A stretch of 64,000 nucleotides of DNA from an uncultured Bacillota bacterium (GCA_958426775.1 CATZZP010000013.1:1-64000), one strand, 5' to 3'. Positions 1-10,490 are shown, numbered from the stretch's first letter. Program-made: numbers and translations. Notes: generated by a model not told the origin, from the sequence alone.

Positions 1-248
1 GCACAAACACTATGTATGAAAATGCGGACGTAGGGCAGGTTAAAGCGGGAGATGAAAAAACTGTCACCTTTACCCAGAAAATGGATATACAGGGTGGTAA
101 TTACCTTTTAAGCCTTGGCTGCACAGGCTATGCTGACGGAGATTTTACTGTGTACCACAGGCTGTATCAGGTGTGCAATATAACTGTTATTTCGGATAAA
201 AATACTGTGGGGTTCTATGATATGAACTCTCTTGTGGAAATTGACTAG
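1..248 (+). CDS. Polysaccharide ABC transporter ATPase, C-terminal end (Wzt-like), partial
   Basis: The reading frame is open from the left edge, so only the last 82 residues are seen. They match the beta-sandwich carbohydrate-binding tail of Wzt-type ATPases, with features such as LSLGCTG, VYHRLYQVC and SDKNTVGFYDMNS. In that family the tail recognises the finished O-antigen or wall polysaccharide before export across the membrane. The ATPase core lies outside the window. The gene is followed directly by a methyltransferase and other polysaccharide genes on the same strand, which supports the call. Confidence 0.75.
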   Translation, partial: TNTMYENADVGQVKAGDEKTVTFTQKMDIQGGNYLLSLGCTGYADGDFTVYHRLYQVCNITVISDKNTVGFYDMNSLVEID

Positions 249-260
249 GTGGTGAAAACT

Positions 261-1175
261 TTGGAAAAAATCGGCGGTGTAACTATCAACCTTGACTATT
301 ACGGCGGTAAGGATTTATACTGTGACGGACCTGTTGAGGAGGAAATACTGGAGATTGTCAAGACAAAAGAGCCTTGTGAGTATGACGGCATAATTAAGGA
401 AAGCGGCAAGTGGGAGTATCTGTATCACTTATCTGAGCTTAGGAAAAACTGCGTTGAGTGGCTGCCCTTAGACAATACTATGACAGTACTTGAAATAGGC
501 TCAGGCTGCGGTGCGGTAACGGGAGCTTTCGCTAAAAAGGCAAAAAGCGTAAAATGTGTGGAGCTTTCTAAAAAGCGTACGGAGATAAATGCCTATAGGA
601 ATACGGAGTACAATAATATTGAGGTTATGGTAGGCAACTTTCAGGATATAGCAGAGCATATTCAGGAGAAGTTTGACCTTGTAACCTTAATAGGCGTTCT
701 TGAATACAGTGAAAGCTATATAAATGCTAAAAAGCCATATGTGGATATGCTGAAAAAATGCGGCAGCTTTCTTAACGAAAATGGCATTCTTGCAGTTGCT
801 ATTGAAAATAAGCTGGGTATGAAGTATTGGGCAGGCTGCAAGGAGGACCATGTACGCAGATACTATGAGTCCATAGAGGGCTATACCAACACAAGCGGTG
901 TAAAGACCTTTGGTAAAAAGGAGCTTACTGACCTTTGCACAGAGGCAGGCTTTAAGGACATAACCTTTTATTATCCATATCCTGACTATAAATTTACCGA
1001 ATGTGTGTACAGTGACTCTTATCTGCCTAAGGTAGGAGATTTAGGAAATAATATGAGAAATTTTGACGCCGGCAGACTTATAACCTTAGATGAAGGCAAG
1101 GCATTTGACTCGGTTATAAGAAACGGTCTTTTTGCGGAATATTCTAATTCCTTTTTAGTACTGCTAAAAAAGTAG
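261..1175 (+). CDS. Class I SAM-dependent methyltransferase of a surface polysaccharide cluster
   Basis: About 304 residues with a Rossmann SAM-binding motif, LEIGSGCGAVTGAF, near residue 80 and an acidic strand-2 end (VKCVELS). The frame also contains GTG codons at 249 and 252, but AGGTGG at 247-252 is spaced 8 nt from TTG at 261, so I prefer the TTG start. It lies 12 bp after the Wzt-like gene and just before the RgpF/HAD gene, so the operon suggests modification of a glycan chain or its terminus. In Wzm/Wzt systems a terminal methyl group can serve as the export signal; that role here is inference. Confidence 0.7.
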   Translation: MEKIGGVTINLDYYGGKDLYCDGPVEEEILEIVKTKEPCEYDGIIKESGKWEYLYHLSELRKNCVEWLPLDNTMTVLEIGSGCGAVTGAFAKKAKSVKCVELSKKRTEINAYRNTEYNNIEVMVGNFQDIAEHIQEKFDLVTLIGVLEYSESYINAKKPYVDMLKKCGSFLNENGILAVAIENKLGMKYWAGCKEDHVRRYYESIEGYTNTSGVKTFGKKELTDLCTEAGFKDITFYYPYPDYKFTECVYSDSYLPKVGDLGNNMRNFDAGRLITLDEGKAFDSVIRNGLFAEYSNSFLVLLKK

Positions 1176-1185
1176 AGGTTTGATT

Positions 1186-4100
1186 ATGAAGAACATAGTT
1201 TATGTAAAGTACTCCAATGAGAGAAGCGACAAATTTAAAATAAGAACCTGTATTGTTAAGGACGGGGATAGGCTTGTTGTGGAAAAGGCACCCTTAACCG
1301 AAGGCAGTAGGGAGCATATTGCCAATATATACAATGCGTACCTCTCCCTTAGTGAAAATAATTTAAGCGGGGCTGTTGCAATTAATAAGTGTACCATTAA
1401 CGGGGAAATTGCACAGCTTGAATATATTAAGGGTAATACCTTAGAGGAAAGGCTTGATGCCCTCCTTGACAGCAAGGATACAGAGGGGCTTTTAAATGAG
1501 GTTTCCTCTTATTTTAATGAGGTTTTTAATGTAAAGGGTAAAACACAATTTGTACAAACTAAGGAATTTGTACAGGTTTTCGGTGACTTAAGGGGTGAGT
1601 GTGAGTATGAGGCTGTTTCCTTAAGTAATATTGATGTAGTATTTAATAATGTAATTGTAACCGATGTTTATAATATTATTGACTATGAGTGGACCTTTAA
1701 CTTTCCCGTGCCTATAAAGTATATAATGTACAGAGTAATCTTTACCTATATTATAGGTCACTCTAAAAGACGCATTCTTCTTGAAAAAGGCATATACGAA
1801 AGATTTAACATAACAGATGAGGAAATTACAGCCTTTGATAATATGGAAATTAATTTCCAGCGTTATGTTTTGAAGGACAGCTTTTCAACAAAGTCATTTT
1901 ATCATGACATTAAGCCTGAAAAATACTATGTGGTTGACCAGGCTTATGTAGCTGAAAGAGATAGGGGATATTATGCCGTTGATGTTTTCTTTAACAAGGG
2001 AGAGGGCATACTGCCTGAAAGTATTGTAAAGCATTACGATATTAATAAGACTGATGGTACAAGCCTGGAAATTCAGGTACCTGAGGACGTGGTTGAGGTA
2101 AGGATTGACCCTGCCTCACTAAGCTGTATTGTTGAGGACCTGGTTGTCAAGGATAAAAATGATAATTTACTCAGTCCTTTTTCAAATGGCTTTGACTTGG
2201 GAGAAGGCACTATTGTGTTTAAGGATAATGACCCTAATATGTACGTAACTACAAAGGGTATTGACTTTATTAAGGTAAGCTACAGGCTAAGGGCAATCAG
2301 TGTTGAAACAGCGGAGGCTATGATAAACAGCATAACCGAACTTAGAAACAGGGGTGCAAGCCTTGAAAATGCCTTAAATGAAAGCAGGAACGCTGTGGAA
2401 AATTTAAACAGTACCATCAGAGAGCGTGACGCTCAGCTTGAAAATACAAGGGAATGTCTTGAGGAGGCTAAGGCAAGCCTTGATAATACTCAAAGAGAGT
2501 TACAGAATAAAAATGAACATATAAATCAGATTAATAATCAGCTTATAATTAAGGATAATATAATAAGACAAAAAGAGGGACAGATTAACGAAATATTAAA
2601 CTCTACCTGCTGGAAAATAACAGCACCTTTCAGAAAGGTGATAGGCGGTACTAAGTCATTTTTACATTATAACCCGGTAACAGGCTCAACTTATGAGTTT
2701 TTGTTTTACGTTAAACGGGACGGACTTAAAAATGCCCTTGAAATGCGTAAAATAAATGCCAAGGCACAGCGTGAAATTGTGACAAATGAGGCTGAAAATG
2801 CAAGCAGTGCAGAAAGGATTTACATTAAGGATATTGCTCCTTTAGAGAGCTTTAATAAAAAAATTGCCGTACACCTTCACCTTTATTATGTAGATTTATT
2901 GGACGAGTTTATTAATTATTTTAACAATATCCCCTACAGCTTTGACTTATATGTATCCTGTAAGAGCGGCAGTGATATTAGGGCTATAACTAAAAAATTA
3001 AAAAAATTGAAGCATGTAAATAAGGTTGATGTAAGGGAAACCATAAACAGAGGCAGAGATATTGCTCCCCTTTATGTACAGTTTGGCAAAGAAATAGAAA
3101 AGTATGACTACTTTATGCACGTACACAGCAAAAAGTCCTTATATTCAGGTGCAGAGCAGTATGGTTGGCGACAGTTTAACCTTGACTGTCTTGTAGGCAA
3201 TGAAGGAACCGTAAAAAAGATTTTTGCCCTTTTTGAGTCGGATAAAAGGGTAGGTCTTTTCTATCCCGAAGCCTTCGGAGAAATGCCTTTTGTAGCTCAG
3301 GACTGGCTTGCTAATGCTCATAACGGACGTATGCTTTTAAACAGTCTTGGTATTGAGTTTGAAGAGGGCTTTTTCAACTATCCTGTAGGCAGCTTTTTTT
3401 GGGCAAAGATGGATGCGGTAAAACCCCTTTTTGACAGAAAATTCAAGTATGAGGACTTTCCCGAGGAGGCAGGTCAGACAGACGGTACTATTGCCCATGC
3501 TCTGGAAAGAGGCATATCCTTTGTAGTAAAGAGCCGTAATTATACAGATGCTATTTATGACCTTAAGGGAGGGTATATTTCTTTAGGCAAAAGCTACAAG
3601 GTATACAGGGATTACTTTAAAACTGACTATGAGGCGGCTCAGTATCATTTAAGTCTTTTTGATGTGGTGAGTTTTGATATATTTGATACCCTTATTACAA
3701 GGGCAGTATATAATCCGGATGACCTTTTTGTGCTTATGGGAGAAATTATCAAGGATAAGTACTCTATTAAGGCTGACTTTTTTAAGGCACGTAAGGAGGC
3801 GGAGGCCGAGGCGTGGAATAAGCATAAGGAGGGTACCAATATCCACCATATATATGAGGAATTACCTAAGGTATTAAATATATCTGCGGAAATTGCCGAG
3901 GAAATTAAACAGCTTGAAATTGACCTTGAAATTAACCTTTGTCTGCCAAGACGGGATATGCTTAAGGTATTTGACCATGTTAAGGCAAATGGTAAGAGAA
4001 TTATCCTTGTAAGCGATATGTACCTTACAAGTGATATTGTAGGTAAAATGCTTGAAAAGTGTGGCTTTACAGGCTATGAGGACCTATGGATTTCCTGCGA

Positions 4101-5409
4101 AAAGGGTGTACGAAAGGATAATGACACTATATGGAAGCCGTTTTTTGATATTTACGGACAGTATAATACTATCCATGTAGGGGATAATCCTCGCTCTGAT
4201 ATACAGACCCTGATGGATAAGCTGAAGCCTACCTTCTTTGTTATGAACCCTCGTACAGGCTTTAAGATGAGCAAATATTACAACAGCTTTAAGAAGTATA
4301 TTAACGGCAGTATTGCAGACTCTCTTATGCTGGGGCTTATGGTAAACGGGGGACTCTTTAATTCGCCCTTTGCACAGAATTTAAACGGTGAGCCTGTTAT
4401 AAAAAATCCGGAGGAGTTTGGCTTTGCCTGCTTTGGACCTTTGCTCACAGCCTTTTGTAAGTGGCTTAGGGGTGTAGCAGGAGATGAGGGACAGATTATG
4501 TTCCTTGCAAGAGAGGGCTACCTTTTTGAAAAAATCTACAAGGCACTTTACGGCGAGGGTACAGAGGATAAGGTTCAGTATTTCCTTACTTCTCGCAGGG
4601 CGGCCACGGTGGCGGCAATCAGAGATGAAAATGATATAAAAGAAATTTTATGCCAGTACTACAGAGGCTCCTTATCCAATATGTTTAAGGCAAGGCTTGG
4701 TATTGACCTTTATGATGATATGACAGATTGCAGCATTAATATGCCTGAAGATAATGAAGAGGTAATGGCTATGCTTTCAGTCCATAAGGCGGATATTTTA
4801 CAAAGGGCTGAAAGGGAGCGTAATGCCTATAAGGCATACATTAATAAGGTAGGTATGACTGATAAAGCTATACTTGCCGATGTAGGCTATTCAGGTACAA
4901 TACAGTACTATTTATCTAAAATGACAGAACGTAAAATAAAGGGTGCTTATCTTTGTACAGGCGTTGACAGAAAGCCTGAAAGAATAGGTTGTGAGTGCCT
5001 TTCCATGTATGGTGTACTGCGTACAGAGGATGAAAAGCACCACAAAATATTCAGAAATCAGCTGTTTTTAGAGGCTGTGTTAAAGGCACCTTACGGTCAG
5101 CTTATATGCTTCAGCCCTGAGGGTGAGCCACTTTACAAGTCCGATAATGTAATAAGTGAGGATTTAAGCAGGCTGCAGCAGGGAGTTGTGGATTTTGCCC
5201 GTAAATTCGGTGAAATAAGTGAGGGTATAGGCATACTTGATAAATCTCAGTTAAGCTCAGACCTTGTAATGGACTGGTTTGACACTTTCCTTACTTCGGA
5301 TTGGACCGACAGGGATATATTCCGACTTATGTTTGTACAGGATGACTACTGCTCAAACGGTAATCTGCAGTTTGATACTGAGTCAAAAAGCTGGGTAATA
5401 ACCCAATAG
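1186..5409 (+). CDS. Large multidomain glycan protein: kinase-like region, coiled coil, RgpF domain, HAD hydrolase
   Basis: About 1407 residues. The first ~210 look kinase-like (YIKGNTLEERL, then IDYEWTF). A long coiled coil at ~380-465 ends in STCWKITAPFRKV, a junction often seen beside glycosyltransferase domains. Residues ~558-800 match the rhamnan synthesis F domain (HLHLYYVDLLDEF, INRGRDIAPLYVQFG, MHVHSKKS). From ~826 a HAD domain carries DIFDT, ILVSDMYLTS and HVGDNPRSD, followed by a conserved region (FLAREGYLF). ATG at 1186 follows AGAGG. The protein probably builds or decorates a rhamnose-type wall polysaccharide at the cytoplasmic face. The exact reaction is not predictable. Confidence 0.75.
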   Translation: MKNIVYVKYSNERSDKFKIRTCIVKDGDRLVVEKAPLTEGSREHIANIYNAYLSLSENNLSGAVAINKCTINGEIAQLEYIKGNTLEERLDALLDSKDTEGLLNEVSSYFNEVFNVKGKTQFVQTKEFVQVFGDLRGECEYEAVSLSNIDVVFNNVIVTDVYNIIDYEWTFNFPVPIKYIMYRVIFTYIIGHSKRRILLEKGIYERFNITDEEITAFDNMEINFQRYVLKDSFSTKSFYHDIKPEKYYVVDQAYVAERDRGYYAVDVFFNKGEGILPESIVKHYDINKTDGTSLEIQVPEDVVEVRIDPASLSCIVEDLVVKDKNDNLLSPFSNGFDLGEGTIVFKDNDPNMYVTTKGIDFIKVSYRLRAISVETAEAMINSITELRNRGASLENALNESRNAVENLNSTIRERDAQLENTRECLEEAKASLDNTQRELQNKNEHINQINNQLIIKDNIIRQKEGQINEILNSTCWKITAPFRKVIGGTKSFLHYNPVTGSTYEFLFYVKRDGLKNALEMRKINAKAQREIVTNEAENASSAERIYIKDIAPLESFNKKIAVHLHLYYVDLLDEFINYFNNIPYSFDLYVSCKSGSDIRAITKKLKKLKHVNKVDVRETINRGRDIAPLYVQFGKEIEKYDYFMHVHSKKSLYSGAEQYGWRQFNLDCLVGNEGTVKKIFALFESDKRVGLFYPEAFGEMPFVAQDWLANAHNGRMLLNSLGIEFEEGFFNYPVGSFFWAKMDAVKPLFDRKFKYEDFPEEAGQTDGTIAHALERGISFVVKSRNYTDAIYDLKGGYISLGKSYKVYRDYFKTDYEAAQYHLSLFDVVSFDIFDTLITRAVYNPDDLFVLMGEIIKDKYSIKADFFKARKEAEAEAWNKHKEGTNIHHIYEELPKVLNISAEIAEEIKQLEIDLEINLCLPRRDMLKVFDHVKANGKRIILVSDMYLTSDIVGKMLEKCGFTGYEDLWISCEKGVRKDNDTIWKPFFDIYGQYNTIHVGDNPRSDIQTLMDKLKPTFFVMNPRTGFKMSKYYNSFKKYINGSIADSLMLGLMVNGGLFNSPFAQNLNGEPVIKNPEEFGFACFGPLLTAFCKWLRGVAGDEGQIMFLAREGYLFEKIYKALYGEGTEDKVQYFLTSRRAATVAAIRDENDIKEILCQYYRGSLSNMFKARLGIDLYDDMTDCSINMPEDNEEVMAMLSVHKADILQRAERERNAYKAYINKVGMTDKAILADVGYSGTIQYYLSKMTERKIKGAYLCTGVDRKPERIGCECLSMYGVLRTEDEKHHKIFRNQLFLEAVLKAPYGQLICFSPEGEPLYKSDNVISEDLSRLQQGVVDFARKFGEISEGIGILDKSQLSSDLVMDWFDTFLTSDWTDRDIFRLMFVQDDYCSNGNLQFDTESKSWVITQ

Positions 5410-5424
5410 TTAGGAGCGAAAGTT

Positions 5425-8400
5425 TTGAATAAAAAGTTAAAATATGTTTTTGCCTTGTTATGTGCTGTGGTATTAATGGCAGGGATAGGCTTATTTAGCC
5501 TTGAAAGTCGGTTTACTGAGGAAAAGGTGGATTTTCAGAGCTTAATTTCAGACAGTAATAATGTAAAAGAGTTTGCCGTGGAGGACGGATATTTAACCGC
5601 TCTTTCCGATGACCCTTGGATAGTATATAATACTGATAAGGAAAAGGATTATCTGGGCATAACTCTGAATGTTAATTATCTTTCCGAGGATTATAAATAC
5701 ACGGATATATTTATTTGTATAAATGGCGATTTTTTTCGTGAGGGAATAAATCTTGAAGAGGGAGAAAACCGTATTGAGTTTAATAATGCTTACAGAGGAG
5801 TTGATTATATAAGGCTTGACCTGCTTAATGAGGTGGGTCAGCAGGCGGGCATTGAAAGTATGGTTGTAAATGACAGAGAGTTTGTAGTTGACTTTGCCCT
5901 TTACGATTTATGGCTAAGTCTTTCATTTTTGGCTGATAAACTTTCTATTATAGCTATACCTGTTATAATTGGTGCTTTTATACATTTTTATATAAAAAGC
6001 TCAGATAAAAAAAGGCTTATGCTTATTTTATCGGGAGTGACTGTCGGTATTATCCTTTTAAGCCTTGTTATTACCTATGCGAGTATTGGCTTTAAATACA
6101 AGGAAAGAAAAATTGAGCCGGAGGATTTTGTAAGTCTTTTCAGCCAGGTAAAGGACTATGAAGTGGAGGAAAAGACTCTGACTGCCCTATCCGGTGACCC
6201 TTGGCTGACTTATAGGGGTGACAGGCTTAACAATGTACGTCTGGTGACTGTAGATGTAGCAGATATGTCTATGGACTCTACATCAAGCGAAATATTTGTT
6301 TTCTATAGTGACAATGATCGTGTAATTATACCGGGTCGTATAAAGCAGGGGGAAAATACTTTTACTTTACCCGAAAGCAATAAAAAAGTTGATAACATCA
6401 GGGTGGATTTAACCTATGTTGTAGGGTCGGAAATGACCCTTAATGATATAACATTTAATAAATATGAGAAAATTGTACCCGTTATTATGGGTCAATGGCT
6501 CAGTGAGCTTTGTAGTGTTCTTCTCTGGCTTGCTATAAGTATAAGCCCTGTTTTGTTAGTGCCTGTGTTGAAAAGAATAAGGGCACACAAGGGTAAGGCG
6601 GCGGCTTTTTTGAGTAAGCTCTTTATGCCTTTAGTAGCAGCAGGATTACTTTTGACCTATTTATTAAGCTTTAATACGGGTATAGCCGCTTTTATACCTG
6701 CTCTTTTGTCAGGGTGCCTGATAGGGACTTTTATGAAGGGCAATATTAAGCTATATAAGCTTGCTATTGGGCTTTATGCGCTTATATCGGTGTTTATTTA
6801 TATCCTTATATCAGGCATTAGCACTGATAATCTTTTATTCAGTAATGATGGCGGAAGCGGAATAAGAATCTTTATTGCCGGTGTATATTATATACTTCTG
6901 TTTTGCTGTGCTGTTGCTCTTATAAGGACTAATGACTATGATAAATATAAGGAACACAGCGTTAATTTTAATTTGCTTTTCGGTATAGGCTTTGATAGTC
7001 TTGTTATATTTTTAATGACTGTAGCCTTGGAAATGACTGCTAAGGTTTTCTTTGAACAGATGGATGTTTACATGGCATTTGAGGCTGTAATGGAAAGCTC
7101 TGCTATTTTCCTTAACCTTATGCTGGTGGCTGTAATATATATGTTTATAAGGTGGCTGTTTGGCGGTGTAGTAGGCAGAGGTCTTGCACTATTCCTATAT
7201 GCAATTATATATATAGGTAATTTTGTTAAGCTTAAATATCACGACAGTACCTTTAAGCCTATGGATATATTACAGATAAATGACTTTTTTAATATAGTTA
7301 CAATGTATGTGCCTGCTGTTGTTTTGGTTATTCTGCTTGTTGTTATAGTAATTGGGCTTGGGGTGCTTGCCTATAAATACCGCAGTGTGATTTTAAGGCA
7401 CAAGCCAAGCTTTAGTATTGCTGCCGTCTGTCTTTTTATAACTGTATCTATGGCAAATATGCTGGAGGCTAACAGATTTGTTGACTTGGGCTGTAATATG
7501 AACAGGCTGTGGCTTGGTACAAAGTCTTGTGTTAAGGAGCAGGGTGTTGTAGCCTACAGTTACCTTAAGTTTAAGGAAATAAGTGATATTTATCCAAAGG
7601 CTGATAAGAACTATAGTAAGGATTATATGCTACAGCTGAAAAGTGATTTTGATAAGCTTAATAATGAGGCGGAAAGTGATATTAAGCCCGATGTTATACT
7701 TGTAATGGAGGAGTCTATGTCAGATATACAAAGGATACCTGATGTGGAGTTTTCAATGGCTGTAAACGAAAATATGAATAAGTATGCAAAGGCAACTACC
7801 ATTTCACCTAAGTACGGTGGTGCTACAGGCTCTGTTGAGTTTGAGGCACTTACGGGGATGAGCAATTATTTCTTCCTTGATAATGTAGTGCCTTATGTAA
7901 CCTATTGGAATAACGATGAGGAGGAAATACCCTCTCTTGCAAGGGAGTTTAATAATAACGGCTATAATACAGTTGCAATACACCCAAATAACGGCACCAC
8001 CTATAACAGGAATAATGTTTATCAGTGTATGGGCTTTGACAGCTTTATTGAAAAAAAGGATTTGCCTTTTACAAATGAAAATATCACAAGTGACGGGTAT
8101 TTTACCGATGCCGCTTTGGCAGAGGTGATTAAGGGACAGCTGGATAAAAACAAGGAGCCTAGCTTTGTTTTTGCCGTTACTATTGAAAACCATACCTTAT
8201 ATGAAAACAAGTATAAGGAAACTGAGGTTAAGGTATCCTCAGATAAGCTTAGTGAAAAAGAGCTATATAATTTAGAGCAGTATAGCCAGGGCGTCCTTAA
8301 TGCTGACAGGTTTATTGCAGAAATGGTTGAGTATGTGGACAATGCCCAAAGACCTACAATTTTATATATCTGGGGCGACCATCTGCCTGCTCTTGACGCC

Positions 8401-8709
8401 TTTGGCACACTTGGCTATATTGAGGATAAGTACAATAAGTACGGCACACCTCTTGTTGCCTATTCCAACTTTAAGGAAATTAATGTTGATTGTGAATATA
8501 TTACACCTAATCAGCTTGCACCTCAGATTTTAAGAGATGCGGAAATTAATTACAGCTCTTATTTTGATTTTATCTATTCCTTAAGAGAAAAATATCCCGT
8601 TATCCATAAGGAGTTCGGTATAAATTCAGAGGATGAGGATATTAAAAAATATGAGATTATACAGTACGATTTATTGTTTGGCAAAAAGTATTTGTTAGGA
8701 TATGATTAA
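5425..8709 (+). CDS. LtaS/sulfatase-type membrane phosphoglycerol transferase with duplicated extracellular domain
   Basis: 1094 residues, TTG start after TAGGAG. An N-terminal membrane anchor is followed by two related extracellular segments, each with LTALSxDPW (residues ~52-62 and ~250-260), then many membrane helices (~370-660). The C-terminus is an alkaline-phosphatase-fold transferase domain: ILVMEESMSD with the metal-ligand Glu, YGGATGSVEFE with the candidate nucleophile Thr, and WGDHLPALD with the Asp-His metal pair. LtaS enzymes add glycerol-phosphate to polymers outside the membrane. The polysaccharide-cluster context suggests decoration of a wall glycan rather than classical lipoteichoic acid; the substrate is unknown. 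Confidence 0.75.
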   Translation: MNKKLKYVFALLCAVVLMAGIGLFSLESRFTEEKVDFQSLISDSNNVKEFAVEDGYLTALSDDPWIVYNTDKEKDYLGITLNVNYLSEDYKYTDIFICINGDFFREGINLEEGENRIEFNNAYRGVDYIRLDLLNEVGQQAGIESMVVNDREFVVDFALYDLWLSLSFLADKLSIIAIPVIIGAFIHFYIKSSDKKRLMLILSGVTVGIILLSLVITYASIGFKYKERKIEPEDFVSLFSQVKDYEVEEKTLTALSGDPWLTYRGDRLNNVRLVTVDVADMSMDSTSSEIFVFYSDNDRVIIPGRIKQGENTFTLPESNKKVDNIRVDLTYVVGSEMTLNDITFNKYEKIVPVIMGQWLSELCSVLLWLAISISPVLLVPVLKRIRAHKGKAAAFLSKLFMPLVAAGLLLTYLLSFNTGIAAFIPALLSGCLIGTFMKGNIKLYKLAIGLYALISVFIYILISGISTDNLLFSNDGGSGIRIFIAGVYYILLFCCAVALIRTNDYDKYKEHSVNFNLLFGIGFDSLVIFLMTVALEMTAKVFFEQMDVYMAFEAVMESSAIFLNLMLVAVIYMFIRWLFGGVVGRGLALFLYAIIYIGNFVKLKYHDSTFKPMDILQINDFFNIVTMYVPAVVLVILLVVIVIGLGVLAYKYRSVILRHKPSFSIAAVCLFITVSMANMLEANRFVDLGCNMNRLWLGTKSCVKEQGVVAYSYLKFKEISDIYPKADKNYSKDYMLQLKSDFDKLNNEAESDIKPDVILVMEESMSDIQRIPDVEFSMAVNENMNKYAKATTISPKYGGATGSVEFEALTGMSNYFFLDNVVPYVTYWNNDEEEIPSLAREFNNNGYNTVAIHPNNGTTYNRNNVYQCMGFDSFIEKKDLPFTNENITSDGYFTDAALAEVIKGQLDKNKEPSFVFAVTIENHTLYENKYKETEVKVSSDKLSEKELYNLEQYSQGVLNADRFIAEMVEYVDNAQRPTILYIWGDHLPALDAFGTLGYIEDKYNKYGTPLVAYSNFKEINVDCEYITPNQLAPQILRDAEINYSSYFDFIYSLREKYPVIHKEFGINSEDEDIKKYEIIQYDLLFGKKYLLGYD

Positions 8710-8710
8710 T

Positions 8711-10414
8711 ATGAATTACATTAAACAATACGGCATAAGAGGCTTTTGCTTTCTTGTTAAAAACAAGCTTAAAAATTACCTTTTAAAGGAGGGGGAGTAT
8801 GACCTTGGCTATCCCCTCCTTAAAGGAGAGCCTGAAATTAATGTAATTATATACGGAAAGGGGCATAAGGTTTTAAGCCTTACGGCCCTTAAAAAGCAAA
8901 AATACAAAAACTTCAACTTGGAGGGTAAGGGTGAGTATACTGCTTTTCTGCCTGCCGGAGATGTTTTAAAGGAGGAGGCTCTTTACCTTATGGTTGAAAA
9001 GCTTATAAGGGAGGGGGCAGATGCTGTTTATTGTGATGAGGAAAAGTTTTTTAAGCCTGATTTTTCTCCGGACACCTTAAACAGCTGTGACTACATAGGC
9101 TTTTTTATAATTAAATCCGAATTGGCGGGAAATTATAAGCACCCCTACGACCTTTTAAAGGGTAATATTAAGGTTGCACACTGTGCAAGACCTTTAGTTA
9201 AGTCCGAAAGAGAGCTTGAATTTTACGGAGAAGAAATTAAGGGTGCCTCGGGTGGTGTAAGCATAATCATACCCTCTAAGGATAATATTGACACCCTTAA
9301 AAATTGTATAGACAGTATCAGAAATAAATTAACCTATAAGAATTATGAAATTATAGTAACCGACAACGGAAGCAATAAGGAAAATGCCGAAAAAGCAAAA
9401 GCTCTGGCAGATAAATATATATATGAGGAATGTGAGTTTAACTTCTCATATATGTGCAATATAGGGGCAAGGGCAGCTGAAAAACGGTTTTTACTTTTTT
9501 TAAATGATGATACACAGGTTATATCCCCTGATCTTTTAGAGCGTATGACCTACTATGCCGCAAAGCCTGAAAGCGGTGCCGTAGGTGCTAAGCTTTACTA
9601 TCCTGAGGGTGAAATTATACAGCATTGCGGAGTTATTAATATTCAGCCTGGACCTGCCCATGCCTTTTTAGGGGAAAGGGACAGTGCCTGCCTTTATAAT
9701 GGCAGAAACAGAGGGGTATGGAATTATACGGCGGTAACGGGAGCCTGCCTTATGGTCGAAAAGACTAAGTTTCCGGGCTTTGATGAGGATTTTAAGGTAA
9801 GCTACAATGATGTTGCCCTTTGCTTTTCTCTTTTGGAAAAGGGCTACTACAATATGGTAGTAAATGAGGCAAAGCTATATCATTTTGAGTCCCTCTCAAG
9901 AGGCGATGACCGCTTAAGCAAAGAAAAGCTTAAAAGACTTGCCCTGGAAAGAGAGAGGCTTTTTGATAAGCACCCTTATTTCAGCGGAAGAGATGATTTT
10001 TATAATATTAATTTAAGCCCCTACAGAGTGGATTTTTCCAAAAGAAATTTCAGTCTGTACAAAAGGGACTTTAAGGAAATAAAAGAACCCAAATCAGGGG
10101 ATTTTACCTACAAGCTTGAGTATGTCCTAAGCTCAGATTGGGTTATGATAAGCGGATACGGCTTTAAGGGACTTAACAGCAGGGTTTATGTGCTGTTGAA
10201 AAATAATGAGGGCAGAATATATCGCTTTAAGCCTCTCAGGGAAATGCGTGTTGATGCTCAGGCAATCCATGGAAGAAAAGCACTTTTAGGGGGCTTTTGT
10301 CTTATGCTGGGGGCTACCTGTCTGCCTGAGGGTCGCTATACCGTAGGACTTATGGTTGGCGGAAAGGCAATATTCACATCAAAACAGGCAGAGTTTTTAG
10401 CAGGTAGGGGTTGA
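8711..10414 (+). CDS. GT2 family glycosyltransferase
   Basis: About 567 residues. An N-terminal region of ~175 residues resembles a degenerate GT fold. A GT-A domain follows (SIIIPSKDNIDTL, IIVTDNGSNKEN, LLFLNDDTQV with the DxD-type metal site NDDT, and VTGACLMVEK). A C-terminal beta-rich segment ends the protein. ATG at 8702 is also in frame, but TTAGGA at 8695-8700 is 10 nt from ATG 8711 and only 1 nt from 8702, so 8711 is preferred. It almost touches the LtaS-like gene, implying translational coupling. It is the last gene of the polysaccharide operon; the donor sugar is unknown. Confidence 0.8.
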   Translation: MNYIKQYGIRGFCFLVKNKLKNYLLKEGEYDLGYPLLKGEPEINVIIYGKGHKVLSLTALKKQKYKNFNLEGKGEYTAFLPAGDVLKEEALYLMVEKLIREGADAVYCDEEKFFKPDFSPDTLNSCDYIGFFIIKSELAGNYKHPYDLLKGNIKVAHCARPLVKSERELEFYGEEIKGASGGVSIIIPSKDNIDTLKNCIDSIRNKLTYKNYEIIVTDNGSNKENAEKAKALADKYIYEECEFNFSYMCNIGARAAEKRFLLFLNDDTQVISPDLLERMTYYAAKPESGAVGAKLYYPEGEIIQHCGVINIQPGPAHAFLGERDSACLYNGRNRGVWNYTAVTGACLMVEKTKFPGFDEDFKVSYNDVALCFSLLEKGYYNMVVNEAKLYHFESLSRGDDRLSKEKLKRLALERERLFDKHPYFSGRDDFYNINLSPYRVDFSKRNFSLYKRDFKEIKEPKSGDFTYKLEYVLSSDWVMISGYGFKGLNSRVYVLLKNNEGRIYRFKPLREMRVDAQAIHGRKALLGGFCLMLGATCLPEGRYTVGLMVGGKAIFTSKQAEFLAGRG

Positions 10415-10490
10415 AATTACCATAGGTTTGTGGCAAAATATATAGCAAGTAAAAGGGTTGTTAAATTTTTGTTTATTTCGGAGGCATCTC

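Noticed and set aside
7804..8408. Long minus-strand frames in the LtaS-like gene
   Set aside because: Mirror frames of a conserved catalytic domain with no start signals.
10415..10490. NAD-pathway riboswitch or repressor site before nadB
   Set aside because: The 76-bp gap has no clear promoter, palindrome or hairpin; nothing supports a regulatory call.
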